A stretch of DNA of 64,000 nt from Mactromeris polynyma (taxonomy: Eukaryota; Mollusca; Bivalvia; Venerida; Mactridae): contig JASFXZ010000001.1 of assembly GCA_032209605.1 (NCBI GenBank), positions 33,112,619 through 33,176,618 of the forward strand. The letters are read 5' to 3'. Below, one piece after another: positions 11,101 to 23,785 of the stretch. The stretch's first letter is position 1. Each line of letters begins with the position of its first letter. Position numbers and translations under genes: made by a program. The notes beneath the pieces were generated by a model. That model was not told where the DNA came from and made no database searches. It saw nothing but the letters and a program-made list of their open reading frames with translations.

Positions 11101-11549
11101 CTGCACAGTGATTTATTTATGTCATGACTATATTTTCACTCGGATCAATTTTGCTCAGAATTTTGTTTATGATTTTACCATAAGCTAATATTTATCACTT
11201 CCTTAGGTCAGTAACAGTCTTTTAACAATATGCAGCTAGTATATGCCCAGATCATTGCATCCTTTTTATTTTGTGACATTTGCCTGGTGTGATAAATGGA
11301 CAGATTGTCAATTCAAGGCAAGAACAGCAACAACCGCACAGTAGTGTATCAAATCCTGTTATCCATACTTGGAATTGCTTAAAATCATGTTATTATATGC
11401 CCGGACTTTACCAGACTTATTATTTTATTGGATCGAACTTATATCGAGTGGCATGACCAACTACTATGTTTAACAAAGTTCTGATACTTTCATTTCGGGT
11501 GATGTGCACAAAATTTAATTAAAAATAATTTTCTCTAAAATATATATTG

Positions 11550-11925
11550 AGCGACATAAAATGTCATGTTGGTTAAAAAAAAAAGTTTTTTAAGGAGACC
11601 ATAACTTTCATATGATCTTCAAAGTTTATAATGTATGACAACTACATACTGTTAATAGATTTTGTGATATATTATCATCAATTAATTGATTTTATTCCTG
11701 TTTGTTCAATACAAGGGCCATAACTCTGGATCTAGTAGAATGATTTGGCCCATAATTGAAACTGGCCAAGAACTGATGGCCATATAGACATTATTCCATG
11801 TTTGATTATGATTGCTCAAGAAATGTGGATTCTAGAGTGTAAACAATTAAATAGCAGATGACAGATGGACTGACAGCTAAAGATCCAAATAGCTCATCAT
11901 TGAGCACTTTGTGCTGTAAAACAGC
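11550..11925. repeat. Dispersed bivalve-type repeat ending 'agctcatcattgagcac'
   Basis: Contains 'acaagggccataactctgga', 'gacagatggactgacagcta' and 'atagctcatcattgagcact'. This sequence of blocks (a 'gggccataactc' core, a 'gacagac-ggac' linker, then a 'gctcacctTGAGCac' foldback end) is one I know from many bivalve sequences. It is non-coding. Confidence 0.6.
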
Positions 11926-14735
11926 AAGAAAACTGCCATGTTGCAATTTGTTTAAGGTTCTGATCCTTTCTGGCAACTTCAAGTATTATTGTACAACAGT
12001 TAAAGTAAGTGTAGAAAATATGATAAAAAGTAATTTACCTGCTATCTTAGGTCTCTGATTCCCAACTATACCATTTGTCCATCATTCCACACCAAACATC
12101 CCACATTGTGGTTGTAGTACATGGAGAAAATAAACCAAAACATGTTTTAAGCAATACATATAAACCAAGAGACTGTGCCAGTGTCTGCTTCATTCCGTAA
12201 ACTAAAGAAGGAATAACATAAATAAAAATAATATAATAATATATGGGTGTAATATTTATGACATTCTTATCTAAATGATTAATATATTAGTTATATACAA
12301 AATTTCTGATATCTACACTATTGATAACTTAACATATTGATATCTACACTACAAGCTTCATAACCAAACCCAAAACACTGACAGCCACATGGAACCATCT
12401 TGGTAAGAGAACTTATAGACAAAGAGTTTTCAGAAGGGATGTATTGGTCATTGTCAAAAGATACATCGAGTGGACCATTGGGTTACAACCATGTTTATAC
12501 ATTATCACAGGAGGAAACTGAATCAGCATAAACAAGTGAATCATGTGCACGAGTTGAATAGACGAACACATCAAAAAAGAAAGATGTTCCTACAGCAAGG
12601 ATATGTGAAATCTGTATTTTATATACAAACACACAATGGAGAAGGGATAAAGGGAGAGCACTCTGGAAGGGATAATGGGACAGAACTTGTGTCAATAAAC
12701 AAAAACATGTCATTCACAAATAACACAGAGGCCAACAGAAAAATCTCCTCTCAAGAAAGATACACACATACAGGGAAGGGGGTATGTACTGACCTTTGTA
12801 TGATAGATTCACACAAGAAAGATAATCAGTAAATTTGTAATCTGATCATTCATCAGAATTATATAAGTATGTTCATGATATCAATAAGCAGCAAAAATGC
12901 AATATTAATACAAACTCCTAAATGAGGCTAGAGGACTAACGACTTCTCTGCCTAACCTTGTATACTGGAAATGACCATATGACCCTTAATCACAACCTTA
13001 AAGTAAACCTAAATCCCTAAAACATTAAGACCCTGAACCTTAAATAATTTAAGAAAAGTAAATGAAAAGTTGAAGAGTCGTGGATAGTTGATAGCTAATC
13101 TGAGGTTAATATCAAGGTGTAAAATTGAAATTGTCTAACTGCCTATTTATAAACAAGCAGATAGAGGAGTTTCGCTTCCACCCCTCAATATTCCTAAGGG
13201 AAACAGAGTTTGCATTGAACATGTCCTTATTTAAATTGAATAGTTGAAAGGATAAATTATGGCCGCTATGAGCTTCAGACCATAACCGCTCCTTTATGCA
13301 AGAATAAGATATATGCAGATAAAGTATTTGGAATAATTTTAATGAAATTTTGATGCCAAAAAAGTTCCGAAAAGTACCTTAACCTAAACCTCAATATGAA
13401 AGTTTAGTATTAAATATTTTCAAAATTATCCACTAAACCTACCATGCACTTAAATTGAAATTTTGATGCGAAATAAGTTCCACATGTTTCCTTAAATAAT
13501 AATAATAATATCTTTATTTACAGAAGGTGACATGTAAAGAGGTATACAAAAACAATTGTACAATTCTTAAATAAAACATGGCCTTCTAACAGAAAACAAC
13601 ATAAATTGAAACACAATAATTATATTAAACACATTCATTCATTCAAAAAATGAACCCTAATATGCAATTTTGAGTAAAATTAGGTTCCAAAAAGTTCCCT
13701 AAACCTATCTTAACCCTAATAGCTGACATTTTTAATACAACAATAAGTTAATGAAATAGTTATAAGATTATTGAAATCCTAAGTGAGGTTATTTGCTGCT
13801 TGAAATTTTGAAGCATTAAGTGCCGAGTTCTGAAAGGTCCATAAACCTCATTACCATGTTCAATATGTCTTCATTTAACCAACTTAGCATGAAATTTGGA
13901 ATAGGGTCTGGCCGAAAGTTGTTGCCATATGATGCAAGTCCAGAATACCCTTAAATGACACCTAAACAAAACAATTACACAAGAAAAATAATCATAAACA
14001 AAACAATTACACAAGAAAAATAATCAATATTACATAAAACCTAACTCAAAGCTGTGTAGCTACTTTTAAGCAAATTCAAAAATTCTCAAATAAATTTAAA
14101 TTAAAAATATTTAAATAAATCGATTAAACAGTCAAGAGGAAACTGAAACCATGAACATACTTTCTACATATCTGCCAAATGTTACATAAACAGTTTGTTT
14201 TCTGATAAATAAGCTTGTAATTACTTATTCTCCCTGTGTGTAACATTTCCCCATTTTTCCATCATTTCGCACAATTTGCATAGATACTAAAACGATATTC
14301 CTGCATAAAATTATCGTAAATCATGTAATTCAGCTGGGCAATAAAGAAGAAAAGTCTAGATATTAAAAGATCATCCTATTTAAGACTCTGGCTTTATATG
14401 TATGGTGAGATAGGCTTGGAGACAGATCAGTGAATTACATCTCGACAAGGAACAAGAACTGAGCATACATCAATGATCAAAGATCAATGTTAAATGTAGA
14501 CAAGAAAGGGGACAATGACCAACACAAACCAATACATTGACCATAGGTTACCAAACTGACACAGAATTCAGTTGAAAAGCATTCAGAATCATTAAAATGG
14601 CAACAAAGTATGCACAAAGAAATCAAGAATATACCACAGAACTAAACCATAAACAAATCAATAGTTCTTAAACTCAATACAAATAGTACACAATTCGTAC
14701 ACTACATTTATCTACAGATATACTAGCTCTAAATG
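11926..14735. other. No gene recognised; minor repeats
   Basis: Holds a 120-codon frame at about 12470-12832 without an ATG start or recognisable domain. An 'aat' microsatellite lies at about 13496-13515, a half of the 'ccacccctcaa' hairpin near 13175, and a direct repeat of 'aaacaattacacaagaaaaa' at about 13970-14025. Several 'taaccctaa'-like motifs are scattered at 12990-13730 but are irregular and do not form a telomeric array. Confidence 0.4.
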
Positions 14736-14807
14736 TTGAGGGGTGAAAGCGAAACCAGTCTTTCTGTATTGTAAGATACAAGATTGATTTCGCTTTCATC
14801 CCCTCAA
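14736..14807. repeat. Short foldback 'ttgaggggtgaaag' element, copy 2
   Basis: Begins 'ttgaggggtgaaagcgaaa' and ends 'tttcgctttcatcccctcaa', an almost perfect inverted pair of about 19 bp around a 33-bp loop. It is better preserved than the copy at 7787-7858 and 72 bp long in both cases. Confidence 0.8.
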
Positions 14808-15324
14808 ATTATTGCTCAGGAGGCAAGGGGCGCAAATCCCTTTTCAGATTCTTCTCAATGTGTTTTAGAAAGCATACTGGTACTATAATAATATCATAAA
14901 ATATCATTGTGCCAAAATTGAAGAACTGCCTTGGCCTTGCATATTGGTTATACCAGGTAAAATAAACTAACAGTTTCAATTGTAGTACTATTCATGGTAA
15001 TTGTAATATTATATTTTTCAATTGCATTTTTATCATTATTTCTAAATAAAATGAAATAACTTCAAACTCACGAGTTCCAGGAAAATTACATTTCACAGCC
15101 AGCTTCATTCTGATTGGATGAAAGCAATTGAACATCAAAACTACTCATTTACACAAAACCTGAAAATATATACACACCAAATTCTAAATAATTCCAACAA
15201 AAGAAGTAACAATGCAAGGAAGACTGTTGCATTTAGGTAATAAAGAACATGTTATTACAGTATTCAATAATACAGCAGTCAGTTGACCATACAAATTCTG
15301 GGTTGCCTACCAGTACTAACCACT
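14808..15324. other. No gene recognised
   Basis: AT-rich, no repeat unit or open frame that can be supported. Confidence 0.4.
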
Positions 15325-15400
15325 GTCGTTCTTCTGCAAGGAACCACTAACTTCCCAGCATGTATTAGAGGTATAGTATTAATGACCTCAAACACAGGAC
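15325..15400 (-). mobile_element. SINE fragment, copy 3
   Basis: 'ctaacttcccagcatgtat' followed by 'ttaatgacctcaaacacagg' aligns with the body of SINE copy 1 ('gcttccccacttgaatcag', then 'tgaatgacctcag'). The tRNA-like head is not recognisable. Orientation is inferred from the body. Confidence 0.45.
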
Positions 15401-17162
15401 CAAAATACTAAATCAAATGAGAACAGACAAGGACATGAAGTATTAGTACTGTTAGACTCGGTTGAACCCATTCTAGAGGGATCACAGCTGTCTTCCTCAT
15501 TCTGAAAATATAAACAGTGTAATTTTAAGGTACATAAACAAATAACAAATGTTCGAGAGTTATAAGAACTAATAAACATAAAAATAGAGCTGCAAACATA
15601 TCTTGTCAATGAAGCTGAATGATGATGAAGACATGAACATGGATGACATGATTGGTGAATGTGGTCAACAGAGAGTTATGCCAGTGGCAACATGATAAAT
15701 GGTCAGGGAAGGAGGATGCAATAATGTGTTGTTACTTTAACAGATTCCTGTTTTCAAAGGACAAACTGACATAGAAATCAATGTGACCTACAGAATAGCA
15801 ATAATTCCTAACAGTAATTCATTTATGCTGATGTGCATTAACCACTAGCAGATCAAGGGGGCACATCCGACATCCCCCTAAAATTCCCCAACCTTACAAA
15901 TAACTATGAGTATAAATACGAAAATATACAGAGATCTTTAAATAAGCAATTTTCAAATAAGCAATTTTGATTTATTGAAGCAATATGATGATGTTTATAA
16001 ACAAAGAAACAGTCATTGTCATTTTATAAGGCTTGAACAAAACCAAAAATGACCAAAAATTTATGCTCCCCAAATCCGAATCCCAGATCTGCCCTTGCAT
16101 ACAGGACATGGAAGTAAAATTAATGTTAGCTGATTGATATTGACACAGGGGTCATAATTCTAGATCAATACTAGCTTACAGGATTCATTTTAGGTGAAAA
16201 TGAAAAATATACCCTTATCCTGAGACTTGAATGCTCAGTCCTGTGCTCTACCAACTTACCCTACCAAACAGGAATATAATGATTATAATGTATCATTTTT
16301 CATCATTATACAATTGCATATAAATGCATGTTATGCAAAATTAATAGGGTTGTTCATTTTTAAAACAGTTATGACCAATGTTAGAACCTGCTGTTTTATG
16401 TTCTTAATGTCATCTGACAGTACCAATCAATAATTGCTGTGCATACTGTATGGACAAGGTCCCATTGTTGCAGTTAAAGCATTAAATGTGACATTTAAGT
16501 TGTGATAACCACTAAGCATGTTTCTGGACTCAAACATTTGACCTCATAAATGAATGCCAAGTACAAGATACTACACAACAGTATATTTTAACCACTCAAA
16601 CAGTTACTCAAGATATTGTTATGAATAACGAATAGAGAAATTTCAGTAAATGAGATTACTTGAGTATGACATCCATAACACTTGCACTGATATGTTGCAT
16701 GCACATCAAATCTTCACTTATATTCTGTTCCCATTATGTAATATTAAAGGCACAAAGGTAAAAATATTCCACATATGAATTACCATATACCTTTTACTGG
16801 AACGTTTTACCTAAAATTAAGACAAATGATTAAATTGCCATAATGTACTTAAGGGCTTATCAAAACCAATACTTAGCCATTGCCATTGATACAATGTCCA
16901 TATTTGTATGACCCAGAAAACATAATACTTGGTCAAGTATGTTGTATGCCCGATATCAACTTTTAATTTTAATATTCCTATAGAAATAAATAAGATTCTG
17001 AAAAACCAAACTGTTAACACAATTAACATTTTGACAGTGAAGGAAAAAAGCTTTCACCACATAATTCTTTAGTGCTCTATATGATAGCACTAACGAGAAC
17101 CCTCTATTCTCCATTATTAGAGCCAAATATCAGCCCCTGATTCCCCCACCAAAATAGTATAT
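15401..17162. other. No gene recognised; possible decayed tRNA-like segment at 16200-16275
   Basis: The minus strand of 16205-16270 reads 'taagttggtagagcacagga' followed by 'cattcaagtctcagga', which resembles a shortened tRNA head with A and B boxes. It is too short to fold as a tRNA, so a SINE relic is the best guess. The rest is AT-rich and non-coding. Confidence 0.4.
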
Positions 17163-17332
17163 TTTCCCAATTCAAATTTAATTTTTCCCTCTGAGCCAAA
17201 GCAATACTTGCAAAGAACTTTCCCAATTCAAATTTAATTTTTCCCTCTGAGCCAAAGCAATACTTGCAAAGAACTTTCCCAATTCAAATTTAATTTTTCC
17301 CTCTGAGCCAAAGCAATACTTACAAAGAACTA
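17163..17332. repeat. 56-bp tandem repeat, three units
   Basis: Three nearly identical units starting 'tttcccaattcaaattta' and containing 'ttccctctgagccaaagcaa', at about 17163, 17219 and 17275. Near-identity points to a recent local duplication. It sits in non-coding DNA. Confidence 0.9.
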
Positions 17333-18094
17333 TTTTATCTACAAAAATACAATGTTCTAAAAATCAGACATAATATCTGATACATTTTTGTGTTTTGTTT
17401 ATCAATGCGCCCAACTGTATGAGGATTATTGTATGTCTAAACCAATTTGACCTTGACCATGCTAACAATATTATATACACTATGTCCATGTCAATTTCTG
17501 TCATGTTATACTCAAGAATTTGGCCTTGTTGTATGCACAATATCAATTATTATCTTACTGTACCAATTTAAATAGTAGGATATTTTATCCATTCTATCAC
17601 ACAATATTTACATGACCATTCTAAGGAATAGAGCAATTTTCCAAATTTTACACAGCCTGGTATGCTGTATGTGCAATATCAAATATAGAAACTCCATATC
17701 CTCCATACAAGTTGTAAGACCTATTCCATCAACCAACATGACTGACATTATACACTGATGGGTTTCATTAAATTTGACTCACTTTGGGTTTTCTCTAAAG
17801 CAGTGAACATTAGGAAGGAATAGTTCATGGATATTCAATTTGTGATTATACAAGACAGACTGGAAAGAATGCACTGTGTTTGAACTTTCAAGTTTTGTTT
17901 TGTGAATTAATGTTACATTCTTTGTACTTCTCTTTCTCCAATTGTAATGTTATTACAAGTTGTGACAGTGACATCAGTTTGATAATATGAGGTCAATCTG
18001 TTGTAAGAACAAGAGTGCCAAACTGTCACAAAATACGCCCGTCATAAGACACAGCTCCGAGTTAAAACAAGACGAATTTTAGGAAATTTCTAAA
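17333..18094. other. No gene recognised
   Basis: AT-rich, stop-dense. The last 90 bp ('aagagtgccaaactgtcaca', 'aatacgcccgtcata') look like the unique lead-in of the following repeat family. Confidence 0.4.
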
Positions 18095-19495
18095 ATCAAA
18101 GGGTCGTAACTCCTGGGTGACATGAGCGATATGACTGGTTATCGAACTTGGCCGAGATATTATGCCCACAAACATTTTCACCTAGTTAGGTGAAGATCAG
18201 ATGAAAACTGTTTGACTTAGAGAGCGGACAAGGCTAATTTGGCCAATTTTGGATAATTCAAGGGCCATAATTTCGAAGTACCTTGGACGGCGTGGCTGGT
18301 TATCGAACTTGGCCGAGATATTATGCCCACAAACATTTTCACAAAGTTTGGTAAAGATCGGATGAAAACTGTTTGACTTAGAGAGCGGTCAAGGCTAATT
18401 TTGCCAATTTTGGATCATTCAAGGGCCATAATTCAGAAGTGCCTGGGGCAATGTGGCTGGTTATCGAACTTGGCCGAGATATTATGCCCACAAACATTTT
18501 CACCAATAGGATGAAAACTCTTTGACTTAGAGAGCGGACAAGGCTAATTTGGCAAATTTTGGATAATTCAAGGGCCATAATTTCGAAGTACCTTGGGCAG
18601 TGTGGCTGGTTATCGAACATGGCCAAGATATTATGTCCACAAACATTTTCACAAAGTTTGGTAAAGATCTGATGAAAACTGTTTGACTTAGAGAGCGGTC
18701 AAGGCTAATTTTGCCAATTTTGGATCATTCAAGGGCCATAATTCAGAAGTGCCTGGGGCAATGTGGCTGGTTATCGAACTTGGCCGAGATATTATGCCCA
18801 CAAACATTTTCACCAATAGGATGAAAACTCTTTGACTTAGAGAGCGGACAAGGCTAATTTGGCAAATTTTGGATAATTCAAGGGCCATAATTTCGAAGTA
18901 CCTTGGGCGGTGTGGCTGGTTATCGAACATGGCCAAGATATTATGTCCACAAACATTTTCACAAAGTTTGGTAAAGATCTGATGAAAACTGTTTGACTTA
19001 GAGAGCGGTCAAGGCTAATTTTGCCAATTTTGGATAATTCAAGGGCCATAGTTCAGAAGTGCCTGGGGCAATGTGGCTGGTTATCGAACTTGGCCGAGAT
19101 ATTATGCCCACAAACATTTTCACCAAGTTAGGTGAAGATTGGATGAAAACTCTTTGACTTAGAGAGCGGACACAGCTAATTTGGCCAATTTTGGATAATT
19201 CAAGGGCCATGATTTCGAAGTACCTTGGGCGGTGTGGCTGGTTATCGAACATGGCCGAGATATTATGTCCACAAACATTTTCACAAAGTTTGGTAAAGAT
19301 CGAATGAAAACTCTGTGACTTAGAGAGCGGACACGGTTAATTTGACGAATTTTGGATAATTCAAGGGCCATAATTCAGAAGTGCCTGAGGGATGTGGCTG
19401 GCTATCGAACTTGGCCGAGATATTATGCCCACAAACATTTTCACAAAGTTTGGTAAAGATCGGATGAAAACTCTTTGACTTAGAGAGCGGAAACC
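18095..19495. repeat. About 155-bp tandem array, nine units, with a duplicated 310-bp dimer
   Basis: Units contain 'ttatcgaacttggccgagat', 'attatgcccacaaacatttt', 'ggatgaaaactgtttgactt', 'agagagcggacaaggctaat' and 'ttcaagggccataattc'. Alternate units differ ('ttcgaagtaccttgg' against 'cagaagtgcctggggc'), giving a dimer of about 310 bp. The dimer at about 18400-18710 is repeated almost exactly at 18710-19020. Minus-strand frames of 70-88 codons recur in step with the repeat and are spurious. The monomer is one I recall as a widespread dispersed element in bivalves, here amplified in tandem. Confidence 0.9.
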
Positions 19496-20925
19496 ATGTG
19501 GACGGCGCCAACATGTCAGTTAAATGTAAAGTTATAAAAAGCAAACCATATCTAAGATTGAAGTTGTTCAAGCAATAGTTTTCCAACCCCTAACCATACA
19601 TACCCATGTAAGTCATAATTATCCTGTTTCTATTAAACACAACATATTTCAAACATACATGTAATCTGATGAGTAATCAATTTTCACAAATATAGCTATG
19701 TTTTTAAAACATGTAAACCCCAGTCTTGCACTGATAGAGCAAAGAAACACTGTTCATTATGTAATCATAAAGCTTTTGTGTTATATGGATTTACCAGCAA
19801 AGAGCTTTAACAACTCTTCCAGGTACATTGAGTATGTACCCATTTCCTGATAACCTTGCATGTAATTATAAAGTTTAACTCTATAATTATTCCAATATTG
19901 TATGACTACATTAGCCAATGAGAGCTTTATCAGTGTGTCAGTGTCAATATTTTCAAAAGCTTTTCACCTGTACTGTTTGTCTGATCGTCAGTGGTCACAT
20001 GGCTTGAAGTTTAATGGTGTACATTTTTGTGTTGTTCTGATTAAAGAATTTGGGGAGCAAGTTTTTTACTTGATGACTTCCCCATACATAGAATCAAAAC
20101 TCAGTTTGCACTTACATAAATGATTTATAAAGCAATCATCTCCCATAAAACAGCACTATTTCACATCTTGAAAAAAAGCTCTGCTACCAAGTGATATTAA
20201 GTTATGCAATGAAAACACTATTTTCAAACTTAACACAAAAATATGGTTAAAAGAAAGCTGGAAAGTAATTACAGATTACATTTACATCCCAAACAATTTC
20301 CAGCATAAAATAATTTTGAATAAAAAAATAAGCTTATAGTCTGGAAAGCTTTTATACAATGGTAAAATTCTATGTTCATGTTCCTTACATATATATTTTT
20401 AACACAGTTTTTTGAGTTGTAGTAACTTAGCTTCATGTTTTCATCTTTCAAGAAAAAAACTCATTTTTGTATGTTTTTACAAAAATCTGTTAATAACTTT
20501 TCTATCTTTTTAAACCTTTTATTTCTAAACCCTTCATATTCTTATACTCTTTGCCTATCAGGCACTCCTCTATTGAGTCTCATGTAAAGATTTGCCTCTC
20601 CCCCAGCCGAAGTTATACATTCAGTTGATAACAAATCAGCTAATTTTGTGACTGTAAAGAACAATGCAAGGAGCTTGTGTTGTTTCTTCTTTCATATTAA
20701 AGATTATTTTGAGGAACACACATTTACCATACATTGACTGAATGTGGAAGCATTTCAGAGTGATAGGTTTGTTATTAAAAATGATATCAACAAAAACTCA
20801 GCTCTCGTAACAAATGATTATTATTTAGACTAATTTTGAACCCAACGATAGCTACAAACCGAGATCAATGAGATCAAAAATGGTTGTAGTTTATATTAAT
20901 TTGTAATGTAGCCTAAGGTTGTCCT
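19496..20925. other. No gene recognised
   Basis: AT-rich with chance frames up to about 73 codons. No transposon ends or repeats seen. Confidence 0.45.
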
Positions 20926-22340
20926 GAAAAGGACAGTTGGTCGACAATGAAGTTGTGTCCTTAAAAGGACAGTTTTGTGACAATTGAGTAGTGTCCTTAA
21001 AAGGACAGTTTTGTGACAATTGAGTGGTGTCCTTAAAAGGACAGTCTTTTTGTCAATCGAGAAGTTGTCCTTAAAAGGACAGTTTTTGTCCTGAGAAGGA
21101 CAGTTTTGTGACATTCTATAGAGGTGTAAATTTATTTTACACAAAGGCCAAAATTTGAAAGTCCCCAGTCAAGAACAAGACGCTGCCTATTCAAATAGAA
21201 AGAACAAATACTATAAAGGACTCACCTATCCAAACAGAGAAATTAGGTTCGAATAGATGTTCAGCCACATTACAGCATTGCCTCCCATCCTGACAGGCAG
21301 CTCAAAATAAATTGATCTCATTGTCAATGTACATTGTGTATTCAATCTGATTTCAGCTCCAATTTAATAAACAACAGTCTAAGTAAACACCATTTGGACA
21401 GTTTTTTTGTCAATCGAGAAGTTGTCCTAAAAAGGACAGCTTTTTGTCAATCGAGAAGTTGTCCTTAAAAGGACAGTTTTTGTCCTTAGAAGGACAGTTT
21501 TGTGACATTCTATAGAGAGGTGTAAATTTATTTTACACAAAGGCCAAAATTTGAAAGTCCCCAGTCAAGAACAAGACGCTGCCTATTCAAATAGAAATAA
21601 CAAATACTATAAAGGACTCACCTATCCAAACAGAGAAATTAGGTTCGAATAGATGTTCAGCCACATTACAGCATTGCCTCCCATCCTGACAGGCAGCTCA
21701 AAATAAATTGATCTCATTGTCAATGTACATTGTGTATTCAATCTGATTTCAGCTCCCATTTAATAAACAACAGTCTAAGTAAACACCATTTGGACAGTTT
21801 TTTTGTCAATCGAGAAGTTGTCCTAAAAAGGACAGTTTTTTTGTCAATTGAGAAGTTGTCCTAAAGGACAGTTTTTTTGTCAATCGAGAAGTTGTCCTAA
21901 AAAGGACAATTTTTTTGTCAATCGAGAAGTTGTCCTAAAAAGGACAGTTTTTTTGTCAATCGAGAAGTTGTCCTAAAAAGGACAGTTTTTTTGTCACTGA
22001 GATGTTGTCCTAAAAAGGACAGTTTTTGTCCTGAGAAGGACAGTTTTGTGACATTCTATAGAGAGGTGTAAATTTATTTTACACAAAGGCCAAAATTTGA
22101 AAGTCCCCAGTCAAGAACAAGACGCTGCCTATTCGAATAGAAAGAACAAATACTATTAAGGACTCACCTATCCAAACAGAGAAATTAGGTTCGAATAGAT
22201 GTTCAGCCACATTACAGCATTGCCTCACATCCTGACAGGCAGCTCAAAATAAATTGATCTCATTGTCAATGTACATTGTGTATTCAATCTGATTTCAGCT
22301 CCCATTTAATAAACAACAGTCTAAGTAAACACCATTTGTA
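20926..22340. repeat. Composite array: 36-38 bp palindromic minisatellite plus three 287-bp modules
   Basis: Minisatellite tracts (20926-21110, 21397-21504, 21794-22050) are built of units such as 'gtcctaaaaaggacagtttt' plus 'tttgtcaatcgagaagtt'. The 'gtcctt-aa-aaggac' core is self-complementary. Between them are three nearly identical modules of 286-289 bp (21111-21396, 21505-21793, 22051-22338), each starting 'acattctatagag' and ending 'taagtaaacaccatttg'. They contain 'gtgtaaatttattttacac', another palindrome. The whole is thus three copies of a minisatellite-plus-module unit of different lengths. Minus-strand frames with a repeated 11-residue motif result from unit length and are not genes. 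Confidence 0.92.
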
Positions 22341-23785
22341 CAATTGCAGAGTTGTTTGTCATTATCATCTATAATGTGGCAATCACAATGAAACCTGACA
22401 CAATCCACCTAATGCATAGTAAATAATCAGGAGTATGACAAATCTCTGATACACCTTAAATATCTTGGTGATCTAATCCTACATCAACTTTTGCTTTAAC
22501 ATTTATACTCCTGAAAAAATTCCTCTCATTTACAAGATTTTAACTACTTATGCAACAACAAGACAACCAAGAATCACCCTTAAACAATCCAAAACCAGCT
22601 GACATATTAACACCAGAATGCCTTTAAATCACTTTCTATTAATAAGGTACTTTAAAGTCTGATAGTACCACATGTATTACTTTTCTTTGTAAAAGGTGAG
22701 ATCTCAAATCAACATTACCAATCTTTACAAAGCATTGTGTATATATAATTAATTACTAATTTTCTAGAAGTCATATACTTCATGACAATTTATCCAATAA
22801 AAAAATATGAGGAAAATTACAGGATCTTAAAATGCACTGGTATTTAAAGAAATAAAGTAAAATTAGCCATTAACATTTCCCAGACTATTGCAATACATCA
22901 AATAATTTGGTCTTCAACAAGTGTTATAACTGAGAATGTCAAGTATTAAAACACCTATTAAATATCTTTGTAAAAAGATCTCAAAGTAAAAATGTTTCAT
23001 AAATTATATAAGCAATTATGTATTTTTAATCATTATAAGTTTGTTGATTGAATTGTACATGTAAAGTCAATGAATATCACTGTGCATTTTTACCAAGATG
23101 TAACTATGTACTGCTTTAGACATTAGAGATTTATTCATCAAACAGTGGTTGCTTTAATTATGTAAGAGTTGAGTTGTTCATCTAAGTATACCCTTATGTT
23201 CTTGTATTGATAAGTGACAAATGGCTCATAAGCCACTGATCTAAGAAAACATAAATCAGAAATATGTTGACAACCTGCTCATAAATGTATTAAACCTGAG
23301 ATTGTATTCAGTATGCCAGTATTCCATTTTCTCAGAATTGTATCATGATTGTATGAAGGGATTTTGCCATGTGATAACCAATGTCTGATTTTGCATTAAT
23401 TAGTTCTGTTCTGTTAAAGCTTATACTTTCTAACAAATGGACAAGTGCTTGCTCTATTAGAACAATTAGTATGCAAAAGAATTATACTTTGTGATTTACC
23501 CTGTTGACTATCTAACCATCCCAAGAAAGATTCATTATTCATTTGTAACATTTTTATAATGGATTGAATTCCTTCACTAATGGAGTGCTTATATTTATTT
23601 ACATTTTCTGAATGTATTCTTAAACAATAATGCCAAGCAAGAAAAGTAACCCTATGCCTTACAATGTTTTAAAATTGGACACTCAATAATAGGCTACTGC
23701 CTTTTACAGTTACATGATATGTGAATATAAGCATTTCAACCTTTATACAGACATGAACAGCATTTAATGAGATTCACTTACGGGG
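22341..23785. other. No gene recognised
   Basis: AT-rich, stop-dense. It borders the gypsy relic. No LTR-like direct repeat of the region after 25565 is visible. Confidence 0.45.

Noticed and set aside
12470..12832. 120-codon plus frame
   Set aside because: Starts at GTG with no upstream ATG, no recognised domain and lysine/asparagine-driven composition.
12990..13740. Scattered 'ccctaa' and 'taaccctaat' motifs suggesting interstitial telomere
   Set aside because: Irregular spacing and no tandem (TTAGGG)n run.
18378..19586. Series of minus-strand frames of 70-88 codons sharing motifs such as MFVGIISRPSSITSHIAPGTSELWPLN
   Set aside because: They repeat with the 155-bp array and arise from its unit structure. 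Length and ends follow the repeat, and the same unit is non-coding elsewhere.
20896..21144. 82-codon minus frame with repeated LNCHKTVLLRT
   Set aside because: Direct translation of the 36-bp minisatellite, ending where the array unit changes.
20926..22050. Possible CRISPR array (regular palindromic repeats with spacers)
   Set aside because: The 'spacers' are themselves repeated, the context is animal, and no cas genes are present. It is a minisatellite.
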